Part shown: positions 1 through 11,532 of the stretch, piece by piece
How positions within the stretch are numbered: the stretch's first letter is position 1
Layout of the letters: the number at the start of each line of letters is the position of its first letter
DNA from: Psilocybe azurescens
Taxonomy: Eukaryota; Basidiomycota; Agaricomycetes; Agaricales; Agrocybaceae
Length of the DNA: 57,301 bases
Direction: 5' to 3'
Assembly (NCBI GenBank): GCA_023853785.1
Contig: JAJIRX010000694.1
Location: 1 to 57,301 of the forward strand
Program-made: the position numbers and the translations under genes
Notes under the pieces: generated by a model
Database searches by the model: none
Seen by the model: the letters and a program-made list of their open reading frames with translations, nothing else
Told to the model about the DNA's origin: nothing

Positions 1-70
1 TCTAGGCATTTCCTCAAAATATTTGTCGAGGTATGTAACAGGATCCCGTGACCTGCCAAAAGTAACGACA

Positions 71-2541
71 TCAGTAAAACGATTGGGCTCTGCCCAGGAG
101 TGTTGTGCAGACATACCTTGGAATTTCTAGCCATTCTGGACGGAATATCATACATATTATATGGTAATAGTCCAGGATGAGTCCGGTGCTATGATCTCGG
201 AAGAACTGCCCAGCGCGATCCCGATTAGACAGAAAGTCCGTAAAATGAGGGTTCAGCAACAGCACTACATCGTCTCGATATTCAGCTCCTCCCAGGTTAA
301 AATGCTGCGTCCAGAATGCGTTCTTCCATTTATTGAAAAACTTGCGATTTCGTTGCATGTTGAGCGAAAGATGCTCGATGTCGATGGAGAAAAGGTCGTG
401 AAGCCAATGATCCCTGATGGGCCCCATCCCCGCGAGTATGCCGGGGAGTTTCTCCAGAAGTTGCATCATGTCGTCGGACGAAGAGAAAGTGAATTTGTAG
501 AAGGTGTCCAGCATGGTGCAGAATTTGAGATAAGTCTTCGCGATTGGAGAGTCTTCGCGATTGATGATCTTCCCCGGGCTTAACACGCATTCCTGGGCCC
601 AATGCGAGTGCTCGAATGAAAGTTGATCGGGTTGAGCAGTTGTTGCTTCCCTTTATCTTCAGACGTCAGTATCTGGTGAATCGAGAACGTCATTAGAAGG
701 TGAGGGCAGCGCAGGATGAATCCCGTAAATACCGTGGCAAATGCTGTAGCCATAGAGTGTAGGGCATCAAATGAATGATCCCAAATGGGATGCCCAATTG
801 GCTTTGACGGAGGAAACGTGACAGTAAATTCGTGGAGGTCATTTAAAACTGCTTCGCGCACGTCCGCCTCGCATTCAGCAAGGTGGGTGCCCATATGATG
901 CTTCAGATATCCCCACGTTTCCCTATGCGAGGTAGTCTTCACTCTGGTATCGTCCTTCTAAAACACGACAATGAGATCTTTTACCAGAACCCCAAAGAAA
1001 GAAAACCAAGAGCTTACTTCCAAGGGCTTGAAATCCATTCCGTCATGAGCCTGAACCCGGATTTGACAAGGGTAGCATGTGCAACTCTCAAATCGACGTG
1101 AAACTCCTTGGAACGTTTTTTATCGAGAAGAAAATCCTGAAAAGAAGCGTGGTGGAAACGTAAGCCCCGAGTTTTGTCATATTCAAGGCGACGTTCGAAA
1201 ACACGTCTTTCCGTTTCGTCATCAGATGGATTGGGGAATTTAATGACGGAGTGTAGTCCATGAAGAATGTATGTCACGCCTCCGGCATCTGAATCCAGAC
1301 AAAGAATATCGTCGTATACTTCCGGCGGTTGTGGACAGTGCAGAGTGAGCAGAAGACCAAATATTTGGTTAAGAGCTTCTGGTTCTGGGCATGTTTTCAA
1401 GATTTGGGTGTAGAGTTCATCGATGTTCGAGTAGAGGTCTGGCGTGTTCGTTGAAGTGAGCACTTTTAAGCTGCTTGACTGGATATAAGAGTTCCGCTCC
1501 AACGAATTCGAGAACAGTTGACGCATATAGGAATTGACCACATGATTTTTTGACTAAATAGTCGATATCAGAAGGCTGAGGCCATCGGGTCCTCATTCTG
1601 GACATGCTCGGCTTCTTCGCAATCGCATCCAGGCGTTCCTGCAGGAACAGTCGAATATCGTGTTCCGGATTGTAGAAGGAATCTAAGGCGATCTGGCGTG
1701 TCCTACGCAAGATCATGGGTTATTCGAATGTTTCTCGGATATGAGCCTCAGAGCGACTTGTTATGATGAACCTTATCCGACGATCGTAAGTGAGCAACGT
1801 ATTCGCGATTGTGTTGATAATTCGTGTTTGGGTTTCGTGGCTTTTGCATTCGTCAATGCCATCGATGATGACGAAGGGGGTCATAAGGAGGTGTGGCTAG
1901 CTTTTGGAGGGTTTCAAATATGAGAGTGCGAAGTTGCAACCCAGTATCCTTGGTGTAGAGGATGGGATCGATAGCCATGGCTCTATTGACATGCTCTCTA
2001 AGTTCAAGATCGCATAGAGAGAGTTGATAGGCCAGTGTAGTGAATAGACAGTTGTCATCTTCTCGTCCTGGTTTCCCTCTTGAGAAGAAGAATGTCCCCC
2101 GAAATGGCGACCCTCGGGTGGACAGTTCAGGCATAACTCTGCGATTTCCTGCATGATTGTCGATTTCCCAGTTCCGGTAGGCCCATGGATCCATAGTATA
2201 TCCTCTTGTGAGTTGTTGTCTTTTATCCATGTCAAGATGGCAGCAAGAATCCTCTCGCGAGTTCCTGGGTGACATCTTATGGTCCGAACAACTCCGACGA
2301 TGTATGAACAGCGTCAGGAACTATCACTTTGACCAAAGTTTTGATTCCTGGCGAAAGAATGGTTGAAACACGTTCTTCAGACAGAGGCGCGACTCACCTT
2401 CACTCATTCATCGTAACTGTGGTTATGATAGTCCCCAGCTATCTCATAGCGGATGTAATCCTTTTCGACGTTGAAGAAATGGCTGTTCTGGACTGTGACA
2501 CCCTGAGCATTCTTGAAGAATTGGCCACCATTTCCCGACAT
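71..2541 (-). CDS. NACHT-domain NTPase (NLR-like/STAND protein), frame-broken
   Basis: Intracellular signalling NTPase of the fungal NLR-like class; such proteins oligomerise on nucleotide exchange and work in non-self recognition or cell death (family knowledge). The likely start is the ATG at 2541, opening a leader with QFFKNAQGVTVQNSHFF. After at least one intron (donor GTGAGT near 2397, acceptor CCAG near 2349) come RCHPGTRERILAAIL, the Walker A WIHGPTGTGKS (about 2185), an FFFSRG segment, the Walker B VIDGIDEC (about 1860) and GQFLYASTVLEFV. The C-terminal region carries HHASFQDFLLD and a poorly conserved tail ending at 71. An intron of about 110 bases splits the tail (donor GTAAGC near 1014). 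The reading frame changes at a G5 run near 2100, a C5 run near 1877, an A4 run near 1468 and a CCC near 597. All are single-base shifts in short homopolymers, so either decay or sequence error is possible. The family call is firm; intactness is not. Confidence 0.8.
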
Positions 2542-2861
2542 AGACAGCGACAAAGTTAAAGAGTGAAAACCTTTCACCTCAAGAGGCTGTCAGCTGAGTG
2601 TTATATGTAAACATAGTCGTGAAGCGAGGGGCGATGCAAGTGCTGTGTCTGTCAGGCACTGTGAACTTAGAAGTTGATGGCCGTATTTGTCGTGACTGCT
2701 CACCGTCATCACCACCACCACAAGGTTGACCCCAGTTGACCCCCACACTGCCAATTCCAACTGTAATCTCGTCACAGCCATCGTCGGGCGCGTCTACGAG
2801 ATACATATATCTCGTCTCCCCGGAAGCGACGGGGTTTCGTTGACAACATTGAGTTAGATAC

Positions 2862-5737
2862 ATGATGCGGCCGCCTGTATTTCCGCGTTCCAGCGTTCTT
2901 GTTCTCGGCCCCAATTCTATCCAGTCATTGGTGCCTTCGACTATCATATCTCAGCTGGAATCGTTGCTGGAAAGTCATAGGTTAGATGACTCGTACGCGC
3001 TGGCAGACCAGAGACGCAAGAAACTGGAGGAAAGTCTCGAACCTGATGAGGATGAAGTATGTCTGGCGTTACTTTATCGTTGTTCGTCGTCTTGTAATTC
3101 TGACGTGTATTCAGGCAGAAGAGCTTCGCTATGTATACCAGAGGATTGGCTTCCAGTGTTTTACAGAGACTTTGTTCGAAGATGCTGGAAAACACTTGTT
3201 CAACGGAGAAATAGATCCACGGCTACTCATCAGCTACTATCCCGACCTCAGGGGCTCGCTATTCTCAGACGACGACGCTATGGACGTGTTCGCTGGTGTG
3301 GCAGAACACATGCCAATGGAAGGATCCGTTGACCAGATCAGTAAGCTACCTTTTCCATTTTCTCCTCACCACCACGATGTCTCTCGCTCCTACATTCGAA
3401 ATGCTCCTTTCATTCAATGACTGCCCTCTAGTGGTAATAACAGGGCCCCATTAACATAAATCCCTCTTTCCCTTCGCACACTACGTTCCTGTGTTGGAAC
3501 TAATATTCAGTTGTGTCGAATTTAGTCAGGAATTATTCGCCGCATCTAGCGCCAAATACCCTATCTGCGCCTCCAACTGCGGAATTGAGAAAGATACTTG
3601 GCATGGCGGCCAGAGATATGTTGTTGCTTTTTCTCAAGAAAAGTCGAACAAGACGTAGTCTATCCAAGGAGAAAGGTGTCGGGAGCACGGGCGACCCAAT
3701 TGATATCGTATGCTCACTGTTCTCATCCACATTTGTGACAGATTGCTCTAAGACGAAACAATACAGGCGATTGATACAGTACTCGTCAAACTCTACGCAG
3801 AGTTTGAGAAAACTCAAGAGCTATATGCTTTGTTGGAAGCACCAAATGACGTGTCTATGGCGGAAGTCGAGCCAGTATTGCAAGACATGGGGCAATACAA
3901 CGCCTTGTGTGTACTTTACAAGCAACGTGGGGATGACATAAAAGTTATTGACGTCCTGGCAAAGTTTGTAAAGTTTTTCATATCCTTGCTATTATCTCAT
4001 ACAAAATATGTTGCAGACTTGTCGATGGTAAATGGACAGACGAAGACATCAAGGACCCCCTTGGACAAATGGTCAACCTGCTTACGGATAAGCGAGACAG
4101 AGCATTAACACAACAATGGGGGCTTTGGATAACCAAGCGCAACCCGGAAATGGGCTTAAAGGTAAGAGAAAGAAGTTTCCATCGATGGCAAAGTTTGTGA
4201 TATCATTTGCATGCTAGCTTTTGATGCCTCGTGATGCTGGAAAAAGCGGGAAAGACCAGAAGAAGACATCGCAATGCTGGAACAAATTCAAGAAGCCAAT
4301 CCAGTAGCTGGTGTTCAGTATCTTGAATACCTAGTTCTGCAACGGCGGAGTACGGTCAGTTCAATCCATTCCAATCCAGGAACTTTCATTCTTATTCGAG
4401 TATATTCGCGTCTAGTCTCGAGAGCTGCATCTAAAACTAGCATTAGCATGCGTGGATCAAGTGCTTTCCTTCCTCGAAGACGATTCTGTATCTAAACTTT
4501 GGAGAGCCAAAGGTGTGAACTTCGATAGTTGTATATGTCCCTCGCTTACCGATCTCCTTTCCTCTCTAAAGCATCATCATATGCATCCTCGCACAACGAG
4601 TCATCGTTCCTCTCATACTTCGCGTCCACAACGCCAGATTCTGGACATAAACGAGCGAGGCTAAAAATGATACTTCTTCTAGCAGGATCTTCTCTTTACG
4701 ATCCCGAACTGATACGACAACGCTTGTCAGAACGGGAGAAAATTCTCAAGCTCGAGTTAGCTCTAATCGATGGGAAGGTAAAACATGTACTTCTTTCTTG
4801 ACGGGCCAAGTGACATATCTTTGACCAGCTTGGACGACATCGGTCAGCGCTTCAGATTCTCGTGCATGATCTCAGCGATTCCGCCTCTGCTGAAACGTAT
4901 TGCACACTCGGTGGCGATATTGTTCCGCCCAAGGTGGCACAATCTATAGCTGATGATTGTGGTTTGCAAGACTGGGTCACGGTCCTATTTGGGCTATCAT
5001 CAAGGAAAGCAGTTAACGGAAAGGGTGTGGGTTCAGTACCAATAACTCGTCTGAAAACCGTGAACGACGAATTGAAAAAGAGCTGTTGAAAATCCTTTTG
5101 GAGGTATACATGGATGTTGGGTAGGTTTCACCGTCCGCTTTTCGACATATTAAATTCCTAATTCAGTATGCTTAGACAATCAGATCGTGCGGCACAGTTG
5201 CTCAACGCACAAGCGATGAATCTTGATGTGCTGGATGTACGTGGAATTCCTATGAATTGCGTCGCATTGACTTACCCCGGAAATTCTTTCTGGCTGCAGG
5301 TCATTTCGATGGTACCTTCAAACTGGCCAGTCAGTATGATGAGCTCATTCCTGTCTCGTTCTTTCCGGCGGACATTGCACATCCAACAAGAAGGCAAGAT
5401 CGTCAAGAATATCAGCGCTGGCCAGAACTTAGAGGTATGTAACTCCACATACGCCTCCCGCATCCCCATTCCTCTTCATTGCTGCCATTTTTAATACAAT
5501 TATTAATATCTTTCATTAGGTGAAAGATCGTACCTGGGATATACTCCGAGAGGAAGGAGCATTGATAGAAGAGGAGGCAGAAGATGACGATGGCAGCGAA
5601 GAGGATGGGGTTCTTCAGTCGTTTGACGAGAAAAAGTACTCGCAAAGCAAGTCGCGATGCATCTCGTACCTGGGCTTGACCAAAGTGTCAAGACCACGGT
5701 CCATAACCCCACAAGTCTCGCGGATGATCTAAGATAG
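2862..5737 (+). CDS. Vps39/TRAP1-like vacuolar sorting protein lacking the CNH domain
   Basis: Relative of Vps39/Vam6 and TGFBRAP1, tethering subunits of the HOPS/CORVET complexes at the vacuole/endosome (family knowledge). The ORF opens at ATG 2862 with an in-frame stop just upstream. It runs at once into the post-CNH region (SVLVLGPNSIQSLVPST), then LESLLESHRLDDSYALADQ, a clathrin-repeat-like helical middle, and LLNAQAMNLDVLDVISMVP with SFLSRSFRRTLHIQQEGKI, the Vps39 C-terminal domain. Exons joined by phase: 2862-3056, 3115-3340, 3511-3707, 3767-3963, 4017-4161, 4218-, then further exons to the end. The N-terminal CNH domain, normally several hundred residues, is absent; the NACHT gene begins 320 bases upstream on the other strand. 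Three one-base frame breaks lie at A runs: 4241-4245, about 5027 and 5631-5635. With the last corrected the family-like C-terminus stops at 5737; as written the frame stops at 5732. It may be a truncated relic or a short product. Confidence 0.75.
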
Positions 5738-7539
5738 TGCATGCATGCATGCGGTATTATGATGATGTGATGGGCTATGTATACTCAACCTACACTATTT
5801 TCTAATCTATGTATACTGTTCGCTTCACACTGGCTTTTGCATCGTGACTGTGTTTGTCACCTCCTATTATTAGTGCGCATAGAAAAGGGTCTTGCCAAGG
5901 TCTTGCTGTACTTTTTCTGTTTGGCCGTCGGAACTTGGAAATTAACACATTTGTTATGATCTGGTACGGTGTTAACATTTCTTCCTAATACGACCACCAC
6001 CTCTTGTCTGATTTTGTTCGCCAGCTTGAGGCGCCTTTTCTGCGGTCCTAAGCTCTTCATCCATCGTGGTATTTGCTGCTTCCTTATACATTTGTCGGCG
6101 GCGGAATAACGATGTTGTTCTTAATTCCTTCAAGCACATCTCTGGACATCAGTTGAGGCATGTCAACGTAGTAGGTTGCATCATGCTCCTGCCAACACCA
6201 CGTTGCAAGGGACATAATAACTCTCCCCGAGTGCTTCTGAAGGACGCTTCAACCTCAATAATGTCATTCCCACCTCTGGGGTAGCGACATTGTCTGAAAA
6301 TGTCAAATCTACGACCAGACGATGCCTTCGTGGTCGGCGGCACTAGTCGACTGTGGTACTCTCATGGTTATTTCCATGAGCGAGTATTCCTTGAACTTCC
6401 TCTGCAAATCTCCATAAATCCAACTTGATTGGGCTTAATCCTGTCGGGTCCCTAGGCTTGCTTTGACATTAGTCACTTCGGAAAGAAATTGTGAGGATCA
6501 TCAGAACGGCATATGACTGCGGAGTGATTAGGGAGATACCTCTGGTCTTGGCTTCACCAAATGTACGGAAAGCAGCTTATCCAGACCACCATCAGTGTAT
6601 TTTTTTCTCTCTTCCTGTGCTAGTTTCAACTTGCTTTTCTCTGGGGATATTGGATGCGCGTGTCTGTGAACGTGTCCGACTCTGTCGCTGGTGCTTTTCT
6701 GTTTGAACTACTGTGGAGCGCCGTGCGGTAGTTATCGGCTTCATGTTTGTCACCTTCCCTGACCGACCCTCTCGGAACAAAAACGGTCGTTTTAGGAGTT
6801 TAGGGAGTGGAAAGTCTTTTAGACCATGCAAGAGCATGAGTCACTGATTTTGTTTGTTCGTATCATAGATGTCTGGTGTACCGCCTGCGAGAACCATCTG
6901 GCGAAACGCACGCCGTCGTATCAAAGATTGATATATTCATCCACTATGTTCTCCACCTTGGAACCCTAAATAACGAGAAGTTCTTGCGATACTATTGTTT
7001 CCCGCCAGAGAGCCTTTTTTGTCTATTGATCTTGATCTCGGAGGCAATATCTTATGGACATATTTGACACGTACATTCACTTCTTCATCCCAAGTCGACA
7101 CTACTTGTTGGGTTATACATTAAGCTCGCAGCTGTCAATGTCAATTGCCTCTGCTTCTCAGCGAACCTGACCGTGATTTGCAAACACGGTCACACTTAGC
7201 AAACTGTCGACGTGCATCTCCAATGTATCTCTCACGATAGGACCTTGGAACAAAGCCCAAATAGATCGCGGGAAGGTACCCAAAACTTCACGGGAAAAAA
7301 CCTCTACTGGGATGTTGTTATCTGCGAAAAAGTGATAATAATTGTCAAATTTGAATGGCTACATTTTCTGTCGTGTCGTTTGAGATTTTCTTCCCACAAA
7401 TGATCCCATGGCAATTCTAGGTGCTCTACACCTACTGTCCCTCGCAACTTTGGTCATGGGCATAGGGACCACGACAATGGGAACTCTAATGGAATTAGAT
7501 TTTTTTGCGCGTTCCTCGTGACTCTGTTTAACTGGATTT
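5738..7539. other. intergenic stretch, no gene supported
   Basis: About 1.8 kb downstream of the Vps39-like gene. All open frames here are under 85 codons, without recognisable motifs or consistent splice-site chains on either strand. It holds the 3' flank of the Vps39-like gene and the 3' flank of the coding stretch that lies to its right on the minus strand. Confidence 0.5.
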
Positions 7540-9790
7540 TCAAACCGCCCCAGCGGCGGGAAACTCAGCCACAATAACTTCGATGTCCATAACTTCAGCT
7601 AGATCCTGTCTGAATGCATGCTGAAATCCTCTCGTGTTGCGAGGTACGTTATTGGCGTTGAAGTTTGGCAATAGCAGCAACTGTAATGTTTTGACGAAAC
7701 AGTTGTCTGGCACTTGTTCGAGCGATAATGCATGATAGGTGGAAAGAATGAGCAATGGACGACGAAAAATCTAGAGTCGTTTATCAGCAAGAAAGTCGAC
7801 GAATCTATACGCTGAGTACCTACTTGAATCCACCTATTTAAGACGTTGTTCACGTTCGGTGTTATGTCGAGCTCACGAAGAACGGGCTCTTGTCTAATCC
7901 ATTGACGAGTTTCCGCATTGTGTCAGCAAGCAGATTTATGATGCAGCTAATCTGCTCTTTGACAGCCTGTTGACTATATGAATCTTGAGGATACATATAG
8001 ACTGAGCCAGGAAACACTCAGGCAATAATGTGCTCTGTGACAACAAGTTTGAAGACGCACTTCTGTCTCTGGTCCGAGACTGTGTTGACATTTTTTAAGC
8101 CCTTAGCTCGAGCAAACTCTGATAGCGAAACATGGAGCATAGTACACTGGTAGAATTGTTTTCTTGACAAGGAAAACGGATCGCCCACTTCCGTCAGTGT
8201 TTTCGGCATCGTAAGGAAAGACAGACGTTGGTACGCTAGGTTCAAGAACTGTTTTTGGTCTCGGTTTCTAAATTGTATGCAGATTTGGCATGACTCAATG
8301 CTATTAATCTGTTGCGCGCCAATACGAAACCTTGGCGAGGTCCCTGTCGATCGATTGTGGGAAATCGCAACTGTTCTTGAAATGGTAATTATTTCCCATA
8401 TGAGCGCTTGAACTTATTGAATCTTCAGGTGCAGAGGTCGTTCATGGGGGCGAGAAAGAAGTCGGTTGGGGAATCCATATTTTTCGTTCTTCCTTTTATT
8501 CGCGTCTCATTCTTTATTTCATCTGTTTATCACTGTCTGACTCGCCGCTGAGGGCTAGACAGTTTCATCGTTATCTACATAGACGCGAGGGTCTCGTGAT
8601 AGTTTGATTTCTTCCTTCCTTTCTCACCAGAGGCTCTCTGCCTTTGCTTTCATTGGACTGTAGTAAACACTTTGTTTTTAAACTCGATGATTCTTTTAAG
8701 ATTATTTAGCGCCCAATGGTGTTGCCAAATTATACAGCACGTGATGGGTAAAATTTGATATCATTGCACATTGCACCTTCGCTCTAGACTTCTGACTCTG
8801 AGAGCTGGGCTTGTTGAGTTTCAATGTGCCTTTTACAGGCACATGCAGTGATTGAGTTATGAGCATTGTGCCCAGCGTCTAAAGGTCTCTATTTCCTCTC
8901 AGCCGCGCTGTATAAGTGGTAAGCACCGTCCACAAATAATTTACGCCCAGCCTTGGTCCCACGTTATGCGTCATGACGGTCTGACGAGATTTATAGCTTA
9001 TTGTATCTCATTATAGGCTGAGGTTACTACATCAAATCATCCGGTCCTTTGAATGATTCTCGTGAGCATCAGCCGGTCCTCTCACTCGTAAGGCATTCCT
9101 AACATTCAAGGAACACTAAGACACTAGGTACATTTGAGGAAAACATCACTTACATAGCGACTTTCAACATTTCTCGGTATGTCGGGGTGGGACTGGTTTT
9201 CAAAAGCTCTGCGACTGACTTAAATGGAGATGAGTGGTGGCATATGAGTGGATGACTGCATCTATCCGAGAAATATAAATACCTGAATCATTGTACTACC
9301 CTTTGCTACCCCAATTTCTGAATTGTTCTCTAAGACTTGATCAGTATCCGGAGTATTGGCATATGTAGAATGTCGTAGGACATGATGCGGATTATTAACC
9401 GCTAAGCAGTGCAAACACTGAATAATGGTCCGTAAGGTTTGTGCACCGGATGACCTGTTTCTGGAAGTTTTACATATGCAGTGGGAGCCATTCGAGGGAA
9501 GCGTAATCGCTATGGATTGACCGTCTACTGAGCAGCATAACATGTCAAAAAGATAGAATTGCATCATGAGATCGACATGATACTCACTCGACTCAATACC
9601 ACCCAGACAATCCGCACTCTCTGGTTTCAAATCAATACATGCTCGTCGTGCATGGGGTAAAGTCGCTGCATGGGCCTTACATCCCGAGCCGTGCGACGAG
9701 GCTGTACCTACTGGAGCCGAATGACCGTGTTGACGATCAAGTAGGGGATCCAACAAGAAATCTCTCAGAAACGCTTGAGACTTGTGGTAT
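7540..9790 (-). CDS. unrecognised multi-exon coding stretch
   Basis: I do not recognise this gene. Three stretches on the minus strand read like real protein rather than antisense noise. One is an uninterrupted segment of about 165 codons (9790-9290) containing SQAFLRDFLLDPLLDRQ and SEYHVDLMMQFYLFDMLCC, ending at a plausible GTATTT donor. The second lies at 8270-8100, preceded by an acceptor-like CAATTTAG, with FLNLAYQRLSFLTMPKTL and FYQCTMLHVSLSEFARAK. The third, 7900-7545, contains WIRQEPVLRELDITPNV and ILSTYHALSLEQVPDNCF before a stop at 7540. Between them the frame changes several times, so introns, indels or decay must be assumed and the joins are not resolved. It could be the 3' part of the kinase-like gene upstream or a separate gene. 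Confidence 0.3.
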
Positions 9791-10115
9791 ATTTCTTCTA
9801 GAGGTGAACCCTCCTTGTTTCGTGCCTCAGATGATGAATCCTGATAACTACTTTTCTGGGGTTCACGAGGGCGCTATGAGTAGCGGAAGATGAAGGAACT
9901 TCGCTATCCAACAGAGAAGGCTGACTATGGTGCTTGTCCTGTATTGCGAGCGCGGTGTGATGCGAACAGATCTGGGTTTCATCGTTGGAAATACCCAATT
10001 CTTGCGTTTTCTATCGTAAGCGACAATACAATACATCAAAAATATTTGTAAGTATTCCACTCACTGCGTTCCCAATAGTCCTTGCAAGGACCGTGAAAAG
10101 TCTATGGCAGGGAAG

Positions 10116-11345
10116 TTAGACGCTAGACAAGATCGCCCATTCCCGTGAGGCTTTAAACTGATTAATCACCTTCTGGATAAGTCTATGGAAGAGCAACATC
10201 ATGGAATTTTCTCGATCTGCATTGCTCAGAGGGGCATGTCTCTCTTTCTGTGAGATGTCTGGATCGAAGGAGATTTTCACGGTGCCCTGATTGCTTAGGA
10301 GCAAGACAAAAATCTAGGAGTCGATTCAGTCTCGTACAGCAGTTCCCGGACCCCATCAATGATCTACACACATCGGAGCCTAAGACGGGATAGTCGACAT
10401 TGCGAAGGTAGTCCAAACCTGACTATTTCAACCCTTTAGTACCAAATAAAAACGGCAGGACAAATTTCAAGATATACCGAAAGTGCAATTACCTGGAGAT
10501 GAATCAGAAACGGGCTAATGAGTAGTTCAAATATTTCTTACCGTCTGGAGGCCCAGGACAAAAGACTGCTCGAGACTAGTGAAGAGAAGTACAGAAGCTA
10601 TTGACTCGACAGTTCCTTGGTATTCTGTATTCATCCAAGAAATATTATAAAACATTGTCAAGGAGCGAAATAATGTCTAGCTTACCTCCACAGAACGCAA
10701 TGAATGCCGGCCCCATATTTCCAGGTGTTGCAGCAAACATTTGTAGAAACGACGAGTGCCTAAAGGTAGAAAAGGGAACCGTCAGTTCTCAACAACGAAC
10801 AACGCGACAACGTTTCTCCGCACATGACTTTTCTACTGAATGCTGCAGCTTCAGCGGAAAGCTGGAGAAGGAGAGTAGTTATGATATTAAAATTTGACAA
10901 TGTCATTGGGCTGAAGGACGCGTACCTCCTTCTCATAACGTCCCTCATATACTTTGACTATTACCGCTTTCCCCGCAGATTGAGCCGAATGAAGTCGATA
11001 GCCTCGTCCTTTGTATATTTCTTTATGAAGGTCAATATCTTCAGGAGGAAGCTATAGACAATACCAGATATTAGTCATTCCGCTGGCTATCAGTTGGAAG
11101 TAGGCATTGAGACGCATACTCACTGCGCGTAATCCTGGTATCAAGCTATGCTGCTTATTTAGGGACCTTTGTTCTAAAGATCCATTCAGTTTATTATTCG
11201 ATCCATCGTCCCAGATGCATATAACTTGCCTTCATGAGGGATTTGGTTGATGGTCATCGAACCTCCTGCGCTATAAAATTGCCCACCGGCTACAGTAAAC
11301 TGGCGAGCATGAGAGAAATGGGATGCCCTGTATAAGATCAGCCAC
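10116..11345 (-). CDS. kinase-like protein of an expanded Agaricomycete family
   Basis: Resembles a large mushroom family with a short N-terminal leader and a degenerate protein-kinase fold. Seen in order on the minus strand: the leader SHARQFTVAGGQFYSAGG (about 11300), then LPPEDIDLHKEIYKGRGYRLH and GKAVIVKVYEG (about 11050-10930), resembling kinase beta strands 1-3 with the VAVK-like lysine. Next come FRHSSFLQMFAATPGNMGPA with FIAFCG (hinge region, about 10700), SVLLFTSLEQSFVLGLQT (helix D/E), SGLDYLRNVDYPVLGSD, and DIFVLLLSNQGTVKISFDPD (catalytic-loop to activation strand), ending in a stop at 10116. No HRD or DFG motif is visible, so it is probably a pseudokinase. Introns of about 50-100 bases separate the blocks. 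The start codon is not resolved, because the leader frame runs into the degenerate tail of caspase-like M1 upstream. The family's usual C-terminal region beyond the kinase fold is not clearly found. Confidence 0.55.
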
Positions 11346-11532
11346 TGCCTGAGGAAGCACGTTGGATTGCGAGCTTGAAATGGCGAACCTGGTATGGACA
11401 CGATTGCAGCTGTGACGCTCAAGGTCAAGCATAGTGGACCTTTCGTCCACGAATCGAGGTTGCCAACGCTATCGTTAATGTGAGTATGGAGGCGTGGTTT
11501 GAATCGAAGATAAAAATAAAGATACCTGACGG

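Noticed and set aside
1877..2105. Programmed ribosomal frameshifting to explain the frame changes in NACHT gene 1
   Set aside because: The shifts go in both directions, sit at plain homopolymers without a slippery heptamer plus stem, and the same pattern occurs in unrelated genes including CLF1.
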